Of a stretch of 64,000 nt of DNA, positions 53,872-62,861 are shown piece by piece (the first letter of the stretch is position 1; every line of letters starts with the position of its first letter). The stretch covers positions 868,001-932,000 of the forward strand of contig NZ_JANHDH010000002.1 in assembly GCF_026616195.1 (NCBI RefSeq), read 5' to 3'. This DNA comes from Haloarchaeobius amylolyticus. Its GTDB lineage: Archaea > Halobacteriota > Halobacteria > Halobacteriales > Natrialbaceae. Both the position numbers and the translations under genes were made by a program. The notes under the pieces were generated by a model that was not told the origin of the DNA, made no database searches, and saw only the letters and a list, made by a program, of their open reading frames with translations.

Positions 53872-55232
53872 TCGAAATCACCCATGGAGGTCTGCCCGGC
53901 GTCGTCCCCGGTCGCGGCGGCCTCGGCAGCGGCCTCGGTGTCGGCTGGTTCCGCGTCGTTGCCGGTTGACTCCGCACCGGCGTCGGCTGGTTCCGCGTCG
54001 CCATCGGCTGGCTCTGCGCCGGTCTCGGCCGTTGTCTCCTCGGACTCGGTGGTGGCGTCGGTCGCCTCGGCTCCGTCGTCGTCACCCGCGTCGTTCCCGG
54101 CCGCGTCGCCATCGTTGACCGCCTCGAACGCGCCGAGGTCCTCGTCGTCGACCAGCGACTGCACGCGGTCTTTCACCTCGTCGCGGACGTTCGCGTCGGC
54201 GACCTTGCTCGCGCGGACCGTCTCGTCCACGTCGCGGGCGGCCTGGCTCAGGCCGAGTTCACGCACGCGCTCGCGAACCGCCTCGTCTGGGTCGGCGAAG
54301 GACACCTCGACGCTGCTGTCCTCCTCGAACTCGCGGCGGTCTTTCACGCGGGCGACCAGCGCGCCGCGGTCGATGGCGAACTCCTCGATGGCGGCCGGCG
54401 AGACCGGCTCGCCGTCCCCGGTCACGGAGACGATGACGACCGCGTCCTCGCAGTCGTACTCGCGGACCGCCTCGCGCACGCGCTCGACGCCCTCGCCGGG
54501 CGCGAGGTCCACGTCCACGAACCGGAAGGGGCGGTTGTCCGGGATGCCGCGACGGGTGATGGTCACCTCGTCGTCGGTCGTGACGATGTTGTAGCCGCGG
54601 TCGTCGCGCTCGCTCGCGCTCACGCGCTCGGTCGAGCCGCAGTACGTGACCCAGGTGTCGCTGGCCTCCTCGACGCCGGGCGCGTGGTTGTCGCCGAGCA
54701 GGAGCGCGTCGAAGTCGACGGACGATTCCTCGAGCAGCCGCTCGGTGTCCCAGTCGGCGTGCGCGAAGGGCTCGAACAGGCCGTGGGTGACGAGCATCGC
54801 GTACTCGGCGTCGTGGGGCGCGAAGTCGTATTCGAGGTCGTCGCGCCGCGAGCGCGGCACGAAGTCGAGGCCGTAGAAGGCGGTGTCACCGAGGACGTGG
54901 GGTTCGCGCCCCAGGCGGGTCGCGAGGCCGATGTCGGCGAAGAGGTCGAGCCACTGGCCGTCGCGCTTGCCCTCGTGGTTCCCCACCACGGCGAGGAAGG
55001 GGATGTCGGCGTCGGCGAGGTCACGCAGTGCGGCGACCGTCCCCTGGAGGTCCTGGAGGCCGGGGCGGCGGTCGTGGAAGAGGTCGCCCGCGTGGACCAC
55101 GGCGTCGACGTCGTCGTCGATAGCGTCGGCCACGACCCGTCGGAACGCGTCGAGGAAATCCTGCCGACGGGCCGGGGAGTGGTACTGGCGATACCCGAGG
55201 TGGGTGTCCCCAGTGTGGATCACTCGTGTCAT
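53868..55232 (-). CDS. mre11: DNA repair nuclease Mre11
   Basis: Manganese-dependent exo/endonuclease of the Mre11-Rad50 complex, 454 residues. The phosphoesterase motifs are Asp9 and His11 in GDTHLG, Asp50 in [15 protein letters not shown] (84-87 region) and the later LVTHG and LLGDNHAPG. After the capping domain comes a low-complexity acidic tail (about 375-446) that ends QTSMGDFE, a PIP-box-like end. A TATA-like TCTTTAGGG (minus, 55254-55262) gives a leaderless start. Confidence 0.96.
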   Translation of the reverse strand: MTRVIHTGDTHLGYRQYHSPARRQDFLDAFRRVVADAIDDDVDAVVHAGDLFHDRRPGLQDLQGTVAALRDLADADIPFLAVVGNHEGKRDGQWLDLFADIGLATRLGREPHVLGDTAFYGLDFVPRSRRDDLEYDFAPHDAEYAMLVTHGLFEPFAHADWDTERLLEESSVDFDALLLGDNHAPGVEEASDTWVTYCGSTERVSASERDDRGYNIVTTDDEVTITRRGIPDNRPFRFVDVDLAPGEGVERVREAVREYDCEDAVVIVSVTGDGEPVSPAAIEEFAIDRGALVARVKDRREFEEDSSVEVSFADPDEAVRERVRELGLSQAARDVDETVRASKVADANVRDEVKDRVQSLVDDEDLGAFEAVNDGDAAGNDAGDDDGAEATDATTESEETTAETGAEPADGDAEPADAGAESTGNDAEPADTEAAAEAAATGDDAGQTSMGDFE

Positions 55233-55346
55233 GGCTGGGACTATCGCCCCATGCCCTAAAGACGTTCCGCGAGTGCGGTGAAAGTGAAACCGGCGACGGC
55301 GCTCGCCGGGAGCACTCGAAGCAGGAGAGCGAGAAGGATTCGCAAT

Positions 55347-55397
55347 GGAACGGCAGTTCCGCGGCGCGGCGGATGGGTAGACGGTGCCGCGCCGCGG
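55347..55397. repeat. GC-rich inverted repeats between mre11 and the small HTH gene
   Basis: A 12-base perfect inverted repeat, ccgcggcgcggc (55359-55370) with gccgcgccgcgg (55386-55397), flanks a 15-base loop. A second hairpin, ggaac-ggca-gttcc (55347-55360), touches it. The region (55233-55440) has no gene. It lies downstream of the HTH gene and just upstream of the mre11 promoter on the same strand, so it may insulate the two transcripts or form a structured RNA. Confidence 0.55.
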
Positions 55398-55440
55398 TCG
55401 GTGCCGACGATGCGGGGGTGTCGCCGGCGCGTCGGTCGGC

Positions 55441-55713
55441 TTACTCGATGTTCAGGGTGTAGAGTCGCTTGCGGGCGTCGGAGAACGAGAACCGCGAGTT
55501 GACCACGTCCGCCTCCTCCAGACGGTTGAGTGCGTAGCGGACGGTCCGCGGCGGCAGGAGCGTCTCCTCGGCGAGCTGACTCTGGGTCAGCGTGTCGTTG
55601 TACTCCAGCACCTTGGCCACGAGCTTCGCACTCGGCGGGAGGTCGCGGACGTCGTCCCAGCTCCCGGCCGTCTGTTCGGTCCCTTCCAGTTCGGTTGCGC
55701 TCATCGTATCCAT
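55441..55713 (-). CDS. small winged-helix regulator (MarR/TrmB-like)
   Basis: A 90-residue protein that is essentially one winged-helix domain: LPPSAKLVAKVLEYND, then the LTQSQLAEETLLPPRTVRYALNRL helix-turn-helix and a wing with FSFSDARKRLYTLN. There is no sensor domain. The start is ATG 55713 or the ATG three codons on (55704). It is divergent from pan, with two strong inverted repeats in the gap. It may control pan or itself; the target is inference. Confidence 0.8.
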   Translation of the reverse strand: MDTMSATELEGTEQTAGSWDDVRDLPPSAKLVAKVLEYNDTLTQSQLAEETLLPPRTVRYALNRLEEADVVNSRFSFSDARKRLYTLNIE

Positions 55714-55777
55714 CCCTTCTGGATACTCTCTAATAATACTTGCTGTATCAAATTATTCCTATCGGTAATTCTGTGTG

Positions 55778-55852
55778 CCGGTGATTCGCGACGACCGACC
55801 GGCCAGAATCACCGGACACGAGGCCTACCGACAGGTTCTTCACCCTGTCGGT
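55778..55852. promoter_or_regulatory. two inverted repeats upstream of pan
   Basis: The first, ccggtgattc (55778-55787) with gaatcaccgg (55806-55815), is a perfect 10-base pair with an 18-base spacer. The second, accgacag (55827-55834) with ctgtcggt (55845-55852), is 8 bases with a 10-base spacer, about 15 bases before the pan TATA (cttaaga, 55868-55874). They look like paired operators or hairpins in a divergent promoter. Confidence 0.6.
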
Positions 55853-55897
55853 GAGCCACCCGAAGCCTCTTAAGAATCAGAACCTAATGCCACTGTG

Positions 55898-57115
55898 ATG
55901 ACCGACACTGTGGACGACGTCGACCTTCCCTATGACGAGGAGGAGGCGTCCCAGCAGGAGAAAATAGAAGCTCTCCAGGAGCGGCTTGACGTGCTCGAGT
56001 CCCAGAACGACGAGATGCGCGACAAGCTCCTCGACGCCAACGCAGAGAACAACAAGTACCAGCAGAAACTGGAGCGTCTCACCCACGAGAACAAGAAGCT
56101 CAAGCAATCGCCGCTGTTCGTCGCCACCGTCCAGGAACTCACGGACGAGGGCGTCATCATCAAGCAACACGGCAACAACCAGGAGGCGCTCACCGAGGTC
56201 ACCGAGGAGATGCGTGACGAACTCGAACCCGACATGCGGGTCGCGGTCAACAACTCGCTCTCCATCGTCAAGACCCTCAGCAACGAGACCGACGTGCGGG
56301 CCCGCGTGATGGAGGTAACGAAGAGCCCCGAGGTGACCTACGAGGACATCGGTGGGCTCGAAGAGCAGATGCAGGAGGTCCGCGAGACCGTCGAGATGCC
56401 CCTCGAGAAGCCCGAGGCGTTCAAGGAGGTCGGCATCGACCCGCCGTCCGGCGTCCTGCTCTACGGCCCGCCGGGTACCGGGAAGACGATGCTGGCCAAG
56501 GCCGTCGCGAACCAGACCGACGCGACGTTCATCAAGATGGCCGGCTCCGAGCTCGTGCACAAGTTCATCGGCGAGGGCGCAAAGCTCGTGCGGGACCTGT
56601 TCCAGGTCGCTCGCGACCACGAGCCCGCCGTCATCTTCATCGACGAGATCGACGCCATCGCGAGCAAGCGCACCGAGTCCAAGACCTCCGGCGACGCCGA
56701 GGTCCAGCGCACGATGATGCAGCTGCTCTCCGAGATGGACGGCTTCGAGGACCGCGGCGAGATCCGCATCATCGCGGCGACGAACCGCTTCGACATGCTC
56801 GACCGCGCCATCCTCCGGCCGGGCCGGTTCGACCGCCTCATCGAGGTCCCCAAGCCCGACGCCGAGGGCCGCGAGATCATCTTCCAGATCCACACCCGCG
56901 ACATGAACGTCTCCGACGACGTCGACTTCGGGGCACTGGCCGGGATGGCCGAGAACGCCTCCGGTGCCGACGTCAAGGCGGTCTGCACCGAGGCCGGGAT
57001 GTTCGCCATCCGCGACGACCGTCGCACCATCACGATGGCCGACTTCGAGGCCGCGTGGGAGAAGATCCAGGCCGAAGAAGAGGACGACCCGGACGTCTCC
57101 AAGACGTTCGCCTGA
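55898..57115 (+). CDS. pan: proteasome-activating nucleotidase (PAN)
   Basis: Hexameric AAA ATPase that unfolds proteins and feeds them to the 20S proteasome, 405 residues. An N-terminal coiled coil (about 15-70) is followed by the OB region, Walker A GPPGTGKT (190-197), Walker B FIDEID (247-252) and the second region of homology (ATNRFDMLDRAILRPGRFDR). The C-terminus ends KTFA, in place of the textbook hydrophobic-Tyr-any end that opens the 20S gate. ATG 55898 is used rather than the GTG three bases earlier. Confidence 0.95.
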   Translation: MTDTVDDVDLPYDEEEASQQEKIEALQERLDVLESQNDEMRDKLLDANAENNKYQQKLERLTHENKKLKQSPLFVATVQELTDEGVIIKQHGNNQEALTEVTEEMRDELEPDMRVAVNNSLSIVKTLSNETDVRARVMEVTKSPEVTYEDIGGLEEQMQEVRETVEMPLEKPEAFKEVGIDPPSGVLLYGPPGTGKTMLAKAVANQTDATFIKMAGSELVHKFIGEGAKLVRDLFQVARDHEPAVIFIDEIDAIASKRTESKTSGDAEVQRTMMQLLSEMDGFEDRGEIRIIAATNRFDMLDRAILRPGRFDRLIEVPKPDAEGREIIFQIHTRDMNVSDDVDFGALAGMAENASGADVKAVCTEAGMFAIRDDRRTITMADFEAAWEKIQAEEEDDPDVSKTFA

Positions 57116-57223
57116 CGCCGCAGCCTCCTCGTCACAGACTTCCTCTCTCCGTTCTCACGACCGCAGAGCGACCGCCACGGCGCGACGGTAGTTTGAATAT
57201 CGCGCCCCTACCAGCCGAGAACG

Positions 57224-57412
57224 ATGCCGCCCTCACAGTGTCCCGACTGCGACGGAGACCTCGTCGACGGACGAGCCGGAACCGGCACGAAAGAACTGGT
57301 CGTCAAGCCCGAGGACGCCGACGGTGGGTTCCTCGGTGTCGGCGGCTGGGAGACCGTCTCGGCGAAGATCTGCACCGAGTGCGGCCGCGTGCTGCTGTAC
57401 GCCGAGGACTGA
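57224..57412 (+). CDS. small zinc-ribbon protein
   Basis: A 62-residue protein with CPDC near the N-terminus and CTEC near the C-terminus, separated by 44 residues, a treble-clef or ribbon layout. A glycine-rich GGFLGVGGW loop lies between. ATG 57224 follows a TATA-like tttgaata at 57192-57199. No family name is sure. It may be a general nucleic-acid or protein-binding ribbon. Confidence 0.65.
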   Translation: MPPSQCPDCDGDLVDGRAGTGTKELVVKPEDADGGFLGVGGWETVSAKICTECGRVLLYAED

Positions 57413-57568
57413 GTCGTCCGAGCACCGGACAGGCGACCCTTCTTGTGCGAAGCCGCGGCCACCCCCGGTATCACCTGAACAGCGCCGGCCGCCGTCCCGC
57501 GGGTGTGTGGCACCGCGGCGGCCGACCCGACCAACGACCGCGACCGGTGCCACCTGTTCGCCCCCAGC

Positions 57569-59242
57569 TCACGGGTTCAGGCCCTTCAGCGCCGACCGGA
57601 AGAACACCAGCACGGGGATGATCTCCAGCCGTCCGACCCACATGTTCAGCAGGAACATCGCCTCCGCGACCACCGGCATGTCGGGACCGGTGATGCCCGT
57701 CGAGAGGCCGACGTTCCCCTGGGCGCTCGCGACCTCGAACAGCGCGTCAGCGTAGCTGAAGTCGGGGCCCGCGACGTTGACCATGACGAGGCTCGTCGCG
57801 AGCAACAGGATGAGCCAGAGCATGCTGACGATCGCCGCCTCGGAGAACTCCCGGTCCATCTCCTCGCGGCCGAGCGTCCGGTCGCCGATGTCCACGTTGA
57901 CCACCGCGTTCGCCGGCAGGAACACCCGGGAGAACTGCCACTGGATACCCTTCGAGACGGTGTAGCCGCGGATGATCTTGATGCCGCCGACTGTCGACCC
58001 GGCAGCACCGCCCATCGTCATCGCCGCCGAGACGAGCAACTTCCCCCCGTCGGACCACCGGCCGATGGGCGAGGACTGGAACCCGGTACACGAGAGCGCG
58101 CTCACCCACTGGAAGGTCCCGTCTCGGATGGCGTCGAACTGGGCCGTCGAGAGCCCCGACACCGGAGAGGGGACGGTCGCACCGTAGCCCGCCGACGCCA
58201 GCCCGACGAGCACGTTCTGCGCACTGAGCGCGACGATGCCGCCCCCGAGTAGCAGGAACAGCCAGCGCGTCTGGAGGTCCTCGTACAGTTTGCGCCAGCG
58301 CCCGTCCGAGAGGATGGCGTAGTGGATGGGGAAGGCGATGGCGCCGAGTGTCATCACCGGCAGGAGCACGGTCTCGATGAGCGGCGAGTTGTACGTCTCC
58401 ATCGAGTTGTCCGTCACGGAGAACCCGCCGGTCGAGAGGCCGGTCATCGCGTGGTTCAGCGCGTGCCAGAGCGCCTCGCCGACCGGGTAGCCCTCGGCCA
58501 GCCAGATGACGAGGAACAGCGCGGCGACGGCCAGCAGGGTGTACCCGACGAAGATCTTCCAGACGGTCCTGACGGTCGAGACCACGCTCGGGTGGATCTT
58601 CTCCTCGCGCGCCTCCGACCGGTAGAGCGCGTAGCTCCCGCTCCCCGGTCGCGAGAGGATGGAGACGGTGAGGACGATGACGCCCACGCCGCCGACGTAC
58701 TGGATGAGCGAGCGCCACCACTGGACGGAGCGGGGCAGCGACGGCTCGTGGATTGCCATCGTGAGTCCGCTCCCGGTCCAGCCGCTCATCGACTCGAACA
58801 TGGCGTGCAGCGGGTTCCGGAAGTAGCCGAGGCTCGACTTCGTCGCGAGGCCGCCGGCCGTGACGACCGACCAGTCGCTCGTGTCCGTCCCGCCCGGGAC
58901 GAAGCCGTTCATGACGCTCTCCGGAGTCATCCAGGCGACCAGGAAGAACGCGAGCGCGCCGAAGACGGCCGTCGCGAACCAGCCCCCGGCGGCGATGACC
59001 ATCCCGTGTTTCATCTTCGGCTCGGGTGCGTCGGCGAACGCCCGGCGGGCGAGCTCGCCGAGCAGTGCCGTGATACCGCCCGCGGTGAGGAACCCGAGCG
59101 CCGGGTAGAACTCGCCGAAGACGAGGGCGACCCCGACGGTGAGGGTCATCAGCCCCGCCTGCATCAACAGCAGGGTCCCCACGTCGCGGGCGATGATGGC
59201 GAGGTCGGTCGGGACGCCGCCGACGGTTCGACTACGGGGCAT
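57569..59242 (-). CDS. trkH: TrkH-family potassium uptake channel subunit
   Basis: Membrane pore for K+ uptake, 557 residues with about ten helices. The four imperfect selectivity-filter loops are visible in segments such as SGWTGSGLT, TGLSTGGFSV, SCTGFQSS and GNVGLSTGI. High internal potassium is the main salt strategy of these archaea, so this is a key gene. It starts immediately after the trkA stop (no spacer), so they form one operon and the cytoplasmic TrkA gates it. Confidence 0.93.
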   Translation of the reverse strand: MPRSRTVGGVPTDLAIIARDVGTLLLMQAGLMTLTVGVALVFGEFYPALGFLTAGGITALLGELARRAFADAPEPKMKHGMVIAAGGWFATAVFGALAFFLVAWMTPESVMNGFVPGGTDTSDWSVVTAGGLATKSSLGYFRNPLHAMFESMSGWTGSGLTMAIHEPSLPRSVQWWRSLIQYVGGVGVIVLTVSILSRPGSGSYALYRSEAREEKIHPSVVSTVRTVWKIFVGYTLLAVAALFLVIWLAEGYPVGEALWHALNHAMTGLSTGGFSVTDNSMETYNSPLIETVLLPVMTLGAIAFPIHYAILSDGRWRKLYEDLQTRWLFLLLGGGIVALSAQNVLVGLASAGYGATVPSPVSGLSTAQFDAIRDGTFQWVSALSCTGFQSSPIGRWSDGGKLLVSAAMTMGGAAGSTVGGIKIIRGYTVSKGIQWQFSRVFLPANAVVNVDIGDRTLGREEMDREFSEAAIVSMLWLILLLATSLVMVNVAGPDFSYADALFEVASAQGNVGLSTGITGPDMPVVAEAMFLLNMWVGRLEIIPVLVFFRSALKGLNP

Positions 59243-59932
59243 CTATCTGAGCTCGTGGTCCTCGTAGTGCCCGAACACGTCGGTCACGTCGGGTGCAGCC
59301 CCACGCTGGGAGTACACCGTGAGGAGGTCACCCGGCTGGACGACGGTGTCGCCGCGGGGGGTGAGCGGGTCACCCTCGCCGTTCCGCTCGATGGCCACGA
59401 TGAGGATGCCGTGCCCGATGACGCCCTCCTGGTTCGCCTCCTCGAGCGTGTAGCCCGCGATGGGCGCACCCTCGTCGACGGTGATCTCGAACACCTCGGC
59501 GGTGTCCCCGACCTTCATGTAGTCCTTGATGGAGGGGCGCTTGACCGCGCGGTAGAGGTACTCCGAGATGAGTCGCTGCGGGTTCTCCATCGTCGACACC
59601 CCGACACGTTCGAAGAGGTTCATGTGGTCGGGGTTGTGGACGACGCTGACGACCGCGGGGACCTCGCGCTCTTTCGCCAGCAGGCAGACCATGATGTTGG
59701 TGGCGTCCTGGTCTGTCGTCGAGATGATGGCATCGGCGCGGTCGATGCCGGCCTCGTCGAGCGTCTCGGCGACCGTCGCGTCGGCGTTGATGACGAGACA
59801 GTCGAACTGGCGGGCGGCGGCGTCCGCCTTCGCCTCGTTCTGCTCGATGACCACGACCTCGTTCTCGTCGCGGGTCGCGATCTCGATGAGGGGCGTCCCG
59901 ATGTTGCCCGCCCCGACGATGATGATGTACAT
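59243..59932 (-). CDS. trkA: TrkA-family potassium channel regulator
   Basis: Cytoplasmic regulator of TrkH, 229 residues. The RCK_N part has the Rossmann motif GAGNIGTPLIE (7-17) with a VVVIEQNEA acidic end of strand two; the RCK_C part starts near 140 (DTAEVFEITVDEGAPIAG). It senses nucleotides and opens the channel. It is upstream of trkH in the same operon. A short hairpin (gcgggt/acccgc) lies at 59938-59954, just before the start. Confidence 0.94.
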   Translation of the reverse strand: MYIIIVGAGNIGTPLIEIATRDENEVVVIEQNEAKADAAARQFDCLVINADATVAETLDEAGIDRADAIISTTDQDATNIMVCLLAKEREVPAVVSVVHNPDHMNLFERVGVSTMENPQRLISEYLYRAVKRPSIKDYMKVGDTAEVFEITVDEGAPIAGYTLEEANQEGVIGHGILIVAIERNGEGDPLTPRGDTVVQPGDLLTVYSQRGAAPDVTDVFGHYEDHELR

Positions 59933-59977
59933 CAGGCGCGGGTTCAGGACCCGCCGTCGAAAAGGTACCGTTCTCGA

Positions 59978-60526
59978 TTATTCGGGCGTGTCGTAGTCGC
60001 CGCCGTACTTGAGGAAGACGAAGGCGAGCGAGAGGACCGACAGCATCGCACCGAGGGTCGCCACGCCGATCGCCTTCGCGGAGTCCGGCAGGACCGGACC
60101 GCCGCCACCGCCGCTGGAGGGGGCCTGGCCGCTCTCGTTCACGATGATGGTCCCCTTCATGCCGAGTCCGGCGTGGGGGTCACACTGGTACTCGTAGGTC
60201 CCCATCGTCTCGAACGTGGACTCGAACGAGAAGCCGTTGTTCTCGATGGGCTTGTGGCCCTCCCAGGACGCGCCCTCGGGGACGCTCGTGGGGTTCACGT
60301 TGTGGTTGTCGGACTTCCAGACGAACTCGACGGTCGTCCCTGGAGCGACGTACAGCGGGTCCTCGGTACCCGGGGTGTAGACGTAGTTGCCGCCCGGTCC
60401 GACCTCCACCGTCTTGGTCGACTGTGCACTGGCCGAGTCGGCCGTCGCTGCGACGGCTGCTGCCCCTGCGACGCCCTGCAGAAACTGCCGGCGAGAGACG
60501 GGCGCGTCCTCTGTGTCGCGGCTCAT
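59978..60526 (-). CDS. halocyanin-like blue copper protein, Tat exported, membrane anchored
   Basis: Electron-transfer protein of the plastocyanin family, 182 residues. A Tat signal, SRRQFLQGVAG (11-21), is followed by the copper domain (38-130) with ligands His75, Cys115, His118 and Met123. A Gly/Ser linker and a C-terminal helix (about 152-172) then anchor it. No lipobox cysteine is seen, unlike classic halocyanin. It probably serves the respiratory chain on the outer face. ATG 60526 is used because the Tat twin-arginine then sits normally. Confidence 0.88.
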   Translation of the reverse strand: MSRDTEDAPVSRRQFLQGVAGAAAVAATADSASAQSTKTVEVGPGGNYVYTPGTEDPLYVAPGTTVEFVWKSDNHNVNPTSVPEGASWEGHKPIENNGFSFESTFETMGTYEYQCDPHAGLGMKGTIIVNESGQAPSSGGGGGPVLPDSAKAIGVATLGAMLSVLSLAFVFLKYGGDYDTPE

Positions 60527-60570
60527 ACTGGGCGCTTGGGAGTGGGTTGTAGTGAAATCTTCGATACGGC

Positions 60571-61623
60571 TCACAGCGTGTAGTCGTGCGAACCGTCCTC
60601 CGTCTCGAGGAAGGCCGCCGTGAGGTCGATGCAGGCGGCGATGTCGTCGCCGTGGGCGACCTCTGTCGGCGTGTGGAGGTAGCGAGTGGGGATGGAGACC
60701 GCGCCGACCGGGAGCGCGCCGTGGGAGTACTGGAGGCCGCCGGTGTCGGTCCCGCCCGAGGGCAGCACCTCGAACTGGTGGGGGATGTCCTCGTCCTCGG
60801 CGATGGCGCGGAGCCGGCGGTGGACCTTCGGGTTCGTGATGACCGAGGAGTCCTTGAGCTTGATACCCGCGCCCTCACCCAGTTCGGTGATGTAGTCCCA
60901 CTTCTCGAAGCCGGTGATGTCGTTCGCGACGGTCGTGTCGAGCGCGATGGCGAGGTCGGGGTCCACGTCGACGCCGAGTGCCTCTGCCCCGCGGAGGCCG
61001 ACCTCCTCCTGGACCGTCGCGGCGAAGTGGACCGTCACGTCGGGGTCCTCGATGCGCCGGGCGAGTTCGAGCATGATGAACACCGAGACGCGGTTGTCGA
61101 TGGCCTTCCCCGAGACGCACTCGCCGAGGGCCTCGGTTCGCTGGGCCATCGTCACGAGGTCGCCGACGGAGACGCGCTCCTCGACGACGGCCGCGGGGAG
61201 GCCGAGGTCGACCTTCACGTCGTGGACCGTGCGCTCCTCGTCGTCGTCCTCGCCGCCGGTGTGGGGCGGGACCGAGCCGATGACGCCGGGGAGGTCGCCG
61301 TCGTCGGTCCGGACGTTGACGCGCTCCGCCCGGAGGATCTGCGGGTCCCAGCCGCCGAGCGCGTCGATGGTGACGAAGCCGTTCTCGTCGACGTGGCGGA
61401 CCATGAAGCCGATCTCGTCCATGTGGGCCGCGACGAGGACGCTGTAGTCGCTGTCACCCTCGACGGTCCCGACGAGGTTGCCCATGCCGTCGCTCTCGAT
61501 GCTGTCTACCTCGGGCTCGAGTTCCCGTCGGACGATGTCGCGGACGGTGTCCTCGTACCCCGGGGCGCCGTGGGTCTCCGTGAGTTCGACGAGCAGGTCG
61601 TAGTCGAAGTCGAACGAGGTCAT
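60571..61623 (-). CDS. M42 family metallo-aminopeptidase
   Basis: A 350-residue peptidase of the TET/M42 family, which makes large tetrahedral complexes and trims peptides left by the proteasome. Metal and catalytic residues are visible: His67 and Asp69 in AAHMDEIG, Asp176 in AIDNRVS, Glu206 and Glu207 in TVQEEVGL, Asp229 in ALDTT and a His in YLHTPTEVAH. It sits 44 bases upstream of the halocyanin gene on the same strand. ATG 61623 is preferred over an in-frame start at 61647. Confidence 0.9.
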   Translation of the reverse strand: MTSFDFDYDLLVELTETHGAPGYEDTVRDIVRRELEPEVDSIESDGMGNLVGTVEGDSDYSVLVAAHMDEIGFMVRHVDENGFVTIDALGGWDPQILRAERVNVRTDDGDLPGVIGSVPPHTGGEDDDEERTVHDVKVDLGLPAAVVEERVSVGDLVTMAQRTEALGECVSGKAIDNRVSVFIMLELARRIEDPDVTVHFAATVQEEVGLRGAEALGVDVDPDLAIALDTTVANDITGFEKWDYITELGEGAGIKLKDSSVITNPKVHRRLRAIAEDEDIPHQFEVLPSGGTDTGGLQYSHGALPVGAVSIPTRYLHTPTEVAHGDDIAACIDLTAAFLETEDGSHDYTL

Positions 61624-61727
61624 GGGAGAGACTCCCGGACCGGACACGTAAAAACAGGCCGAAACGCGCGCGTTCCGCCGCAGAGAGCCACTACCGGTAG
61701 GTATCGGCGATTGCCGGTGTGTCGCCG

Positions 61728-62672
61728 TCAGAACCGGCGGCCGACCGGCACCCGGTCACGGAGGAACCCGGAGAGCGCGTGACGCTTGATGAGAGCGAAG
61801 CCGGCGAAGATGACGGCGAACCCGAACAGGGTCGTGCTGTCGACGAGGTCGCCGAAGAGGAGCCAGGTCACGGCGGTCGCCACGACGGGTTCGAGGTAGC
61901 CGACGAGGTTGATCTCGGTCGGGCCGAGCCGGTCGAGCAGCTCGAAGTAGAGCAGGAAGGCGACGACGCCCGAGACGAGGGTGAGGTACGCCAGCGAGAC
62001 GACCGCGGTCCCGGTCCACTCGATGGCGGCGAACGACTCGCCGCGCCCGAGGCTGACGACGTGGAGCAGCCCGGCGCCGAGGAGCATCGACCAGCCCTCC
62101 ATCGTCTGGACGGGGAGGCCGGTGTGCAGGGGGCGGGTGAGGACGCTCCCCAGCGCGAAACTGGTCCCCGCGATGAAGACGAGGAGGACGCCGATGAGAC
62201 TGCTCGAGAGCGCGGTACCCGGTTCCGGCTGGACGACGACCACGACGCCCGCGATGCCACAGAGGAACCCGATGGCCCCGAGTGGCTGGAGCGGGTCGTC
62301 GACCTTGAGGACGCTCCCGAAGCCCGCGGTCAGGATGGGCGAGAGGCTGATGACGACCGCGGCGACCGCCCCGGAGATGTGCTGTTCGCCGATGTAGAGC
62401 AGGGCGTGGTACGCCGCGAAGACGAAGACCGCGGTGACGGCCGTCTGGAGCCACTCCTGGCGGGTCCGGGGACGCCAGCGGTCCGTCGAGTACAGGGCGT
62501 ACCCGAGGACGATGAGCCCCGCCACGTCGTACCGCAACGCGGCGAAGAGGATGGGTGGGAAGTGGTGCAGACCGACCTCGATGGCGACGAACGAGGTCCC
62601 CCAGAGGATTGCGAGAATCAGGAACATTCCGCTCGTATCTGAAAGTCTTCTCCAAAGGTTCGCGTGAATCAT
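61728..62672 (-). CDS. EamA/DMT superfamily transporter
   Basis: A 314-residue protein with ten helices in two EamA repeats: the first begins FLILAILWGTSFVAIEVGL, the second near 155 with a FVAIAGTSFALGSVL-like helix. The family exports drugs, amino acids or metabolites. The substrate is unknown. It is divergent from the Lrp-type regulator across an AT-rich gap, and such pairing often means that the regulator controls the exporter. Confidence 0.88.
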   Translation of the reverse strand: MIHANLWRRLSDTSGMFLILAILWGTSFVAIEVGLHHFPPILFAALRYDVAGLIVLGYALYSTDRWRPRTRQEWLQTAVTAVFVFAAYHALLYIGEQHISGAVAAVVISLSPILTAGFGSVLKVDDPLQPLGAIGFLCGIAGVVVVVQPEPGTALSSSLIGVLLVFIAGTSFALGSVLTRPLHTGLPVQTMEGWSMLLGAGLLHVVSLGRGESFAAIEWTGTAVVSLAYLTLVSGVVAFLLYFELLDRLGPTEINLVGYLEPVVATAVTWLLFGDLVDSTTLFGFAVIFAGFALIKRHALSGFLRDRVPVGRRF

Positions 62673-62861
62673 GTTCGTATCTGCAACTACGGACGATTGC
62701 CGATATTAAAGAGTTGCGCAAGGGGAACAGAATTAGTGGTCTGAATAGTGAGAATATTCGGGTTTGTAAACAGTATCTACGAGAATCTAGATTATATTCG
62801 AATCTGGTTCGAAACAGAATGTGCCGAACGTTCATTACGGTGGCTACCGACCCCTCACGCA
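62673..62861. promoter_or_regulatory. AT-rich divergent promoter region, exporter and Lrp regulator
   Basis: This 189-base gap is markedly richer in A and T than its surroundings. It holds several half-sites of the type gaatct and attcgaat, including gatt-atattcg-aatc (about 62789-62803), consistent with a site for the Lrp-type protein encoded to the right. TATA-like stretches occur for both directions. Confidence 0.5.

Noticed and set aside
55347-55852. Origin of replication
   Set aside because: There are inverted repeats but no orc1/cdc6 gene, no repeated origin boxes and no long AT-rich unwinding element.
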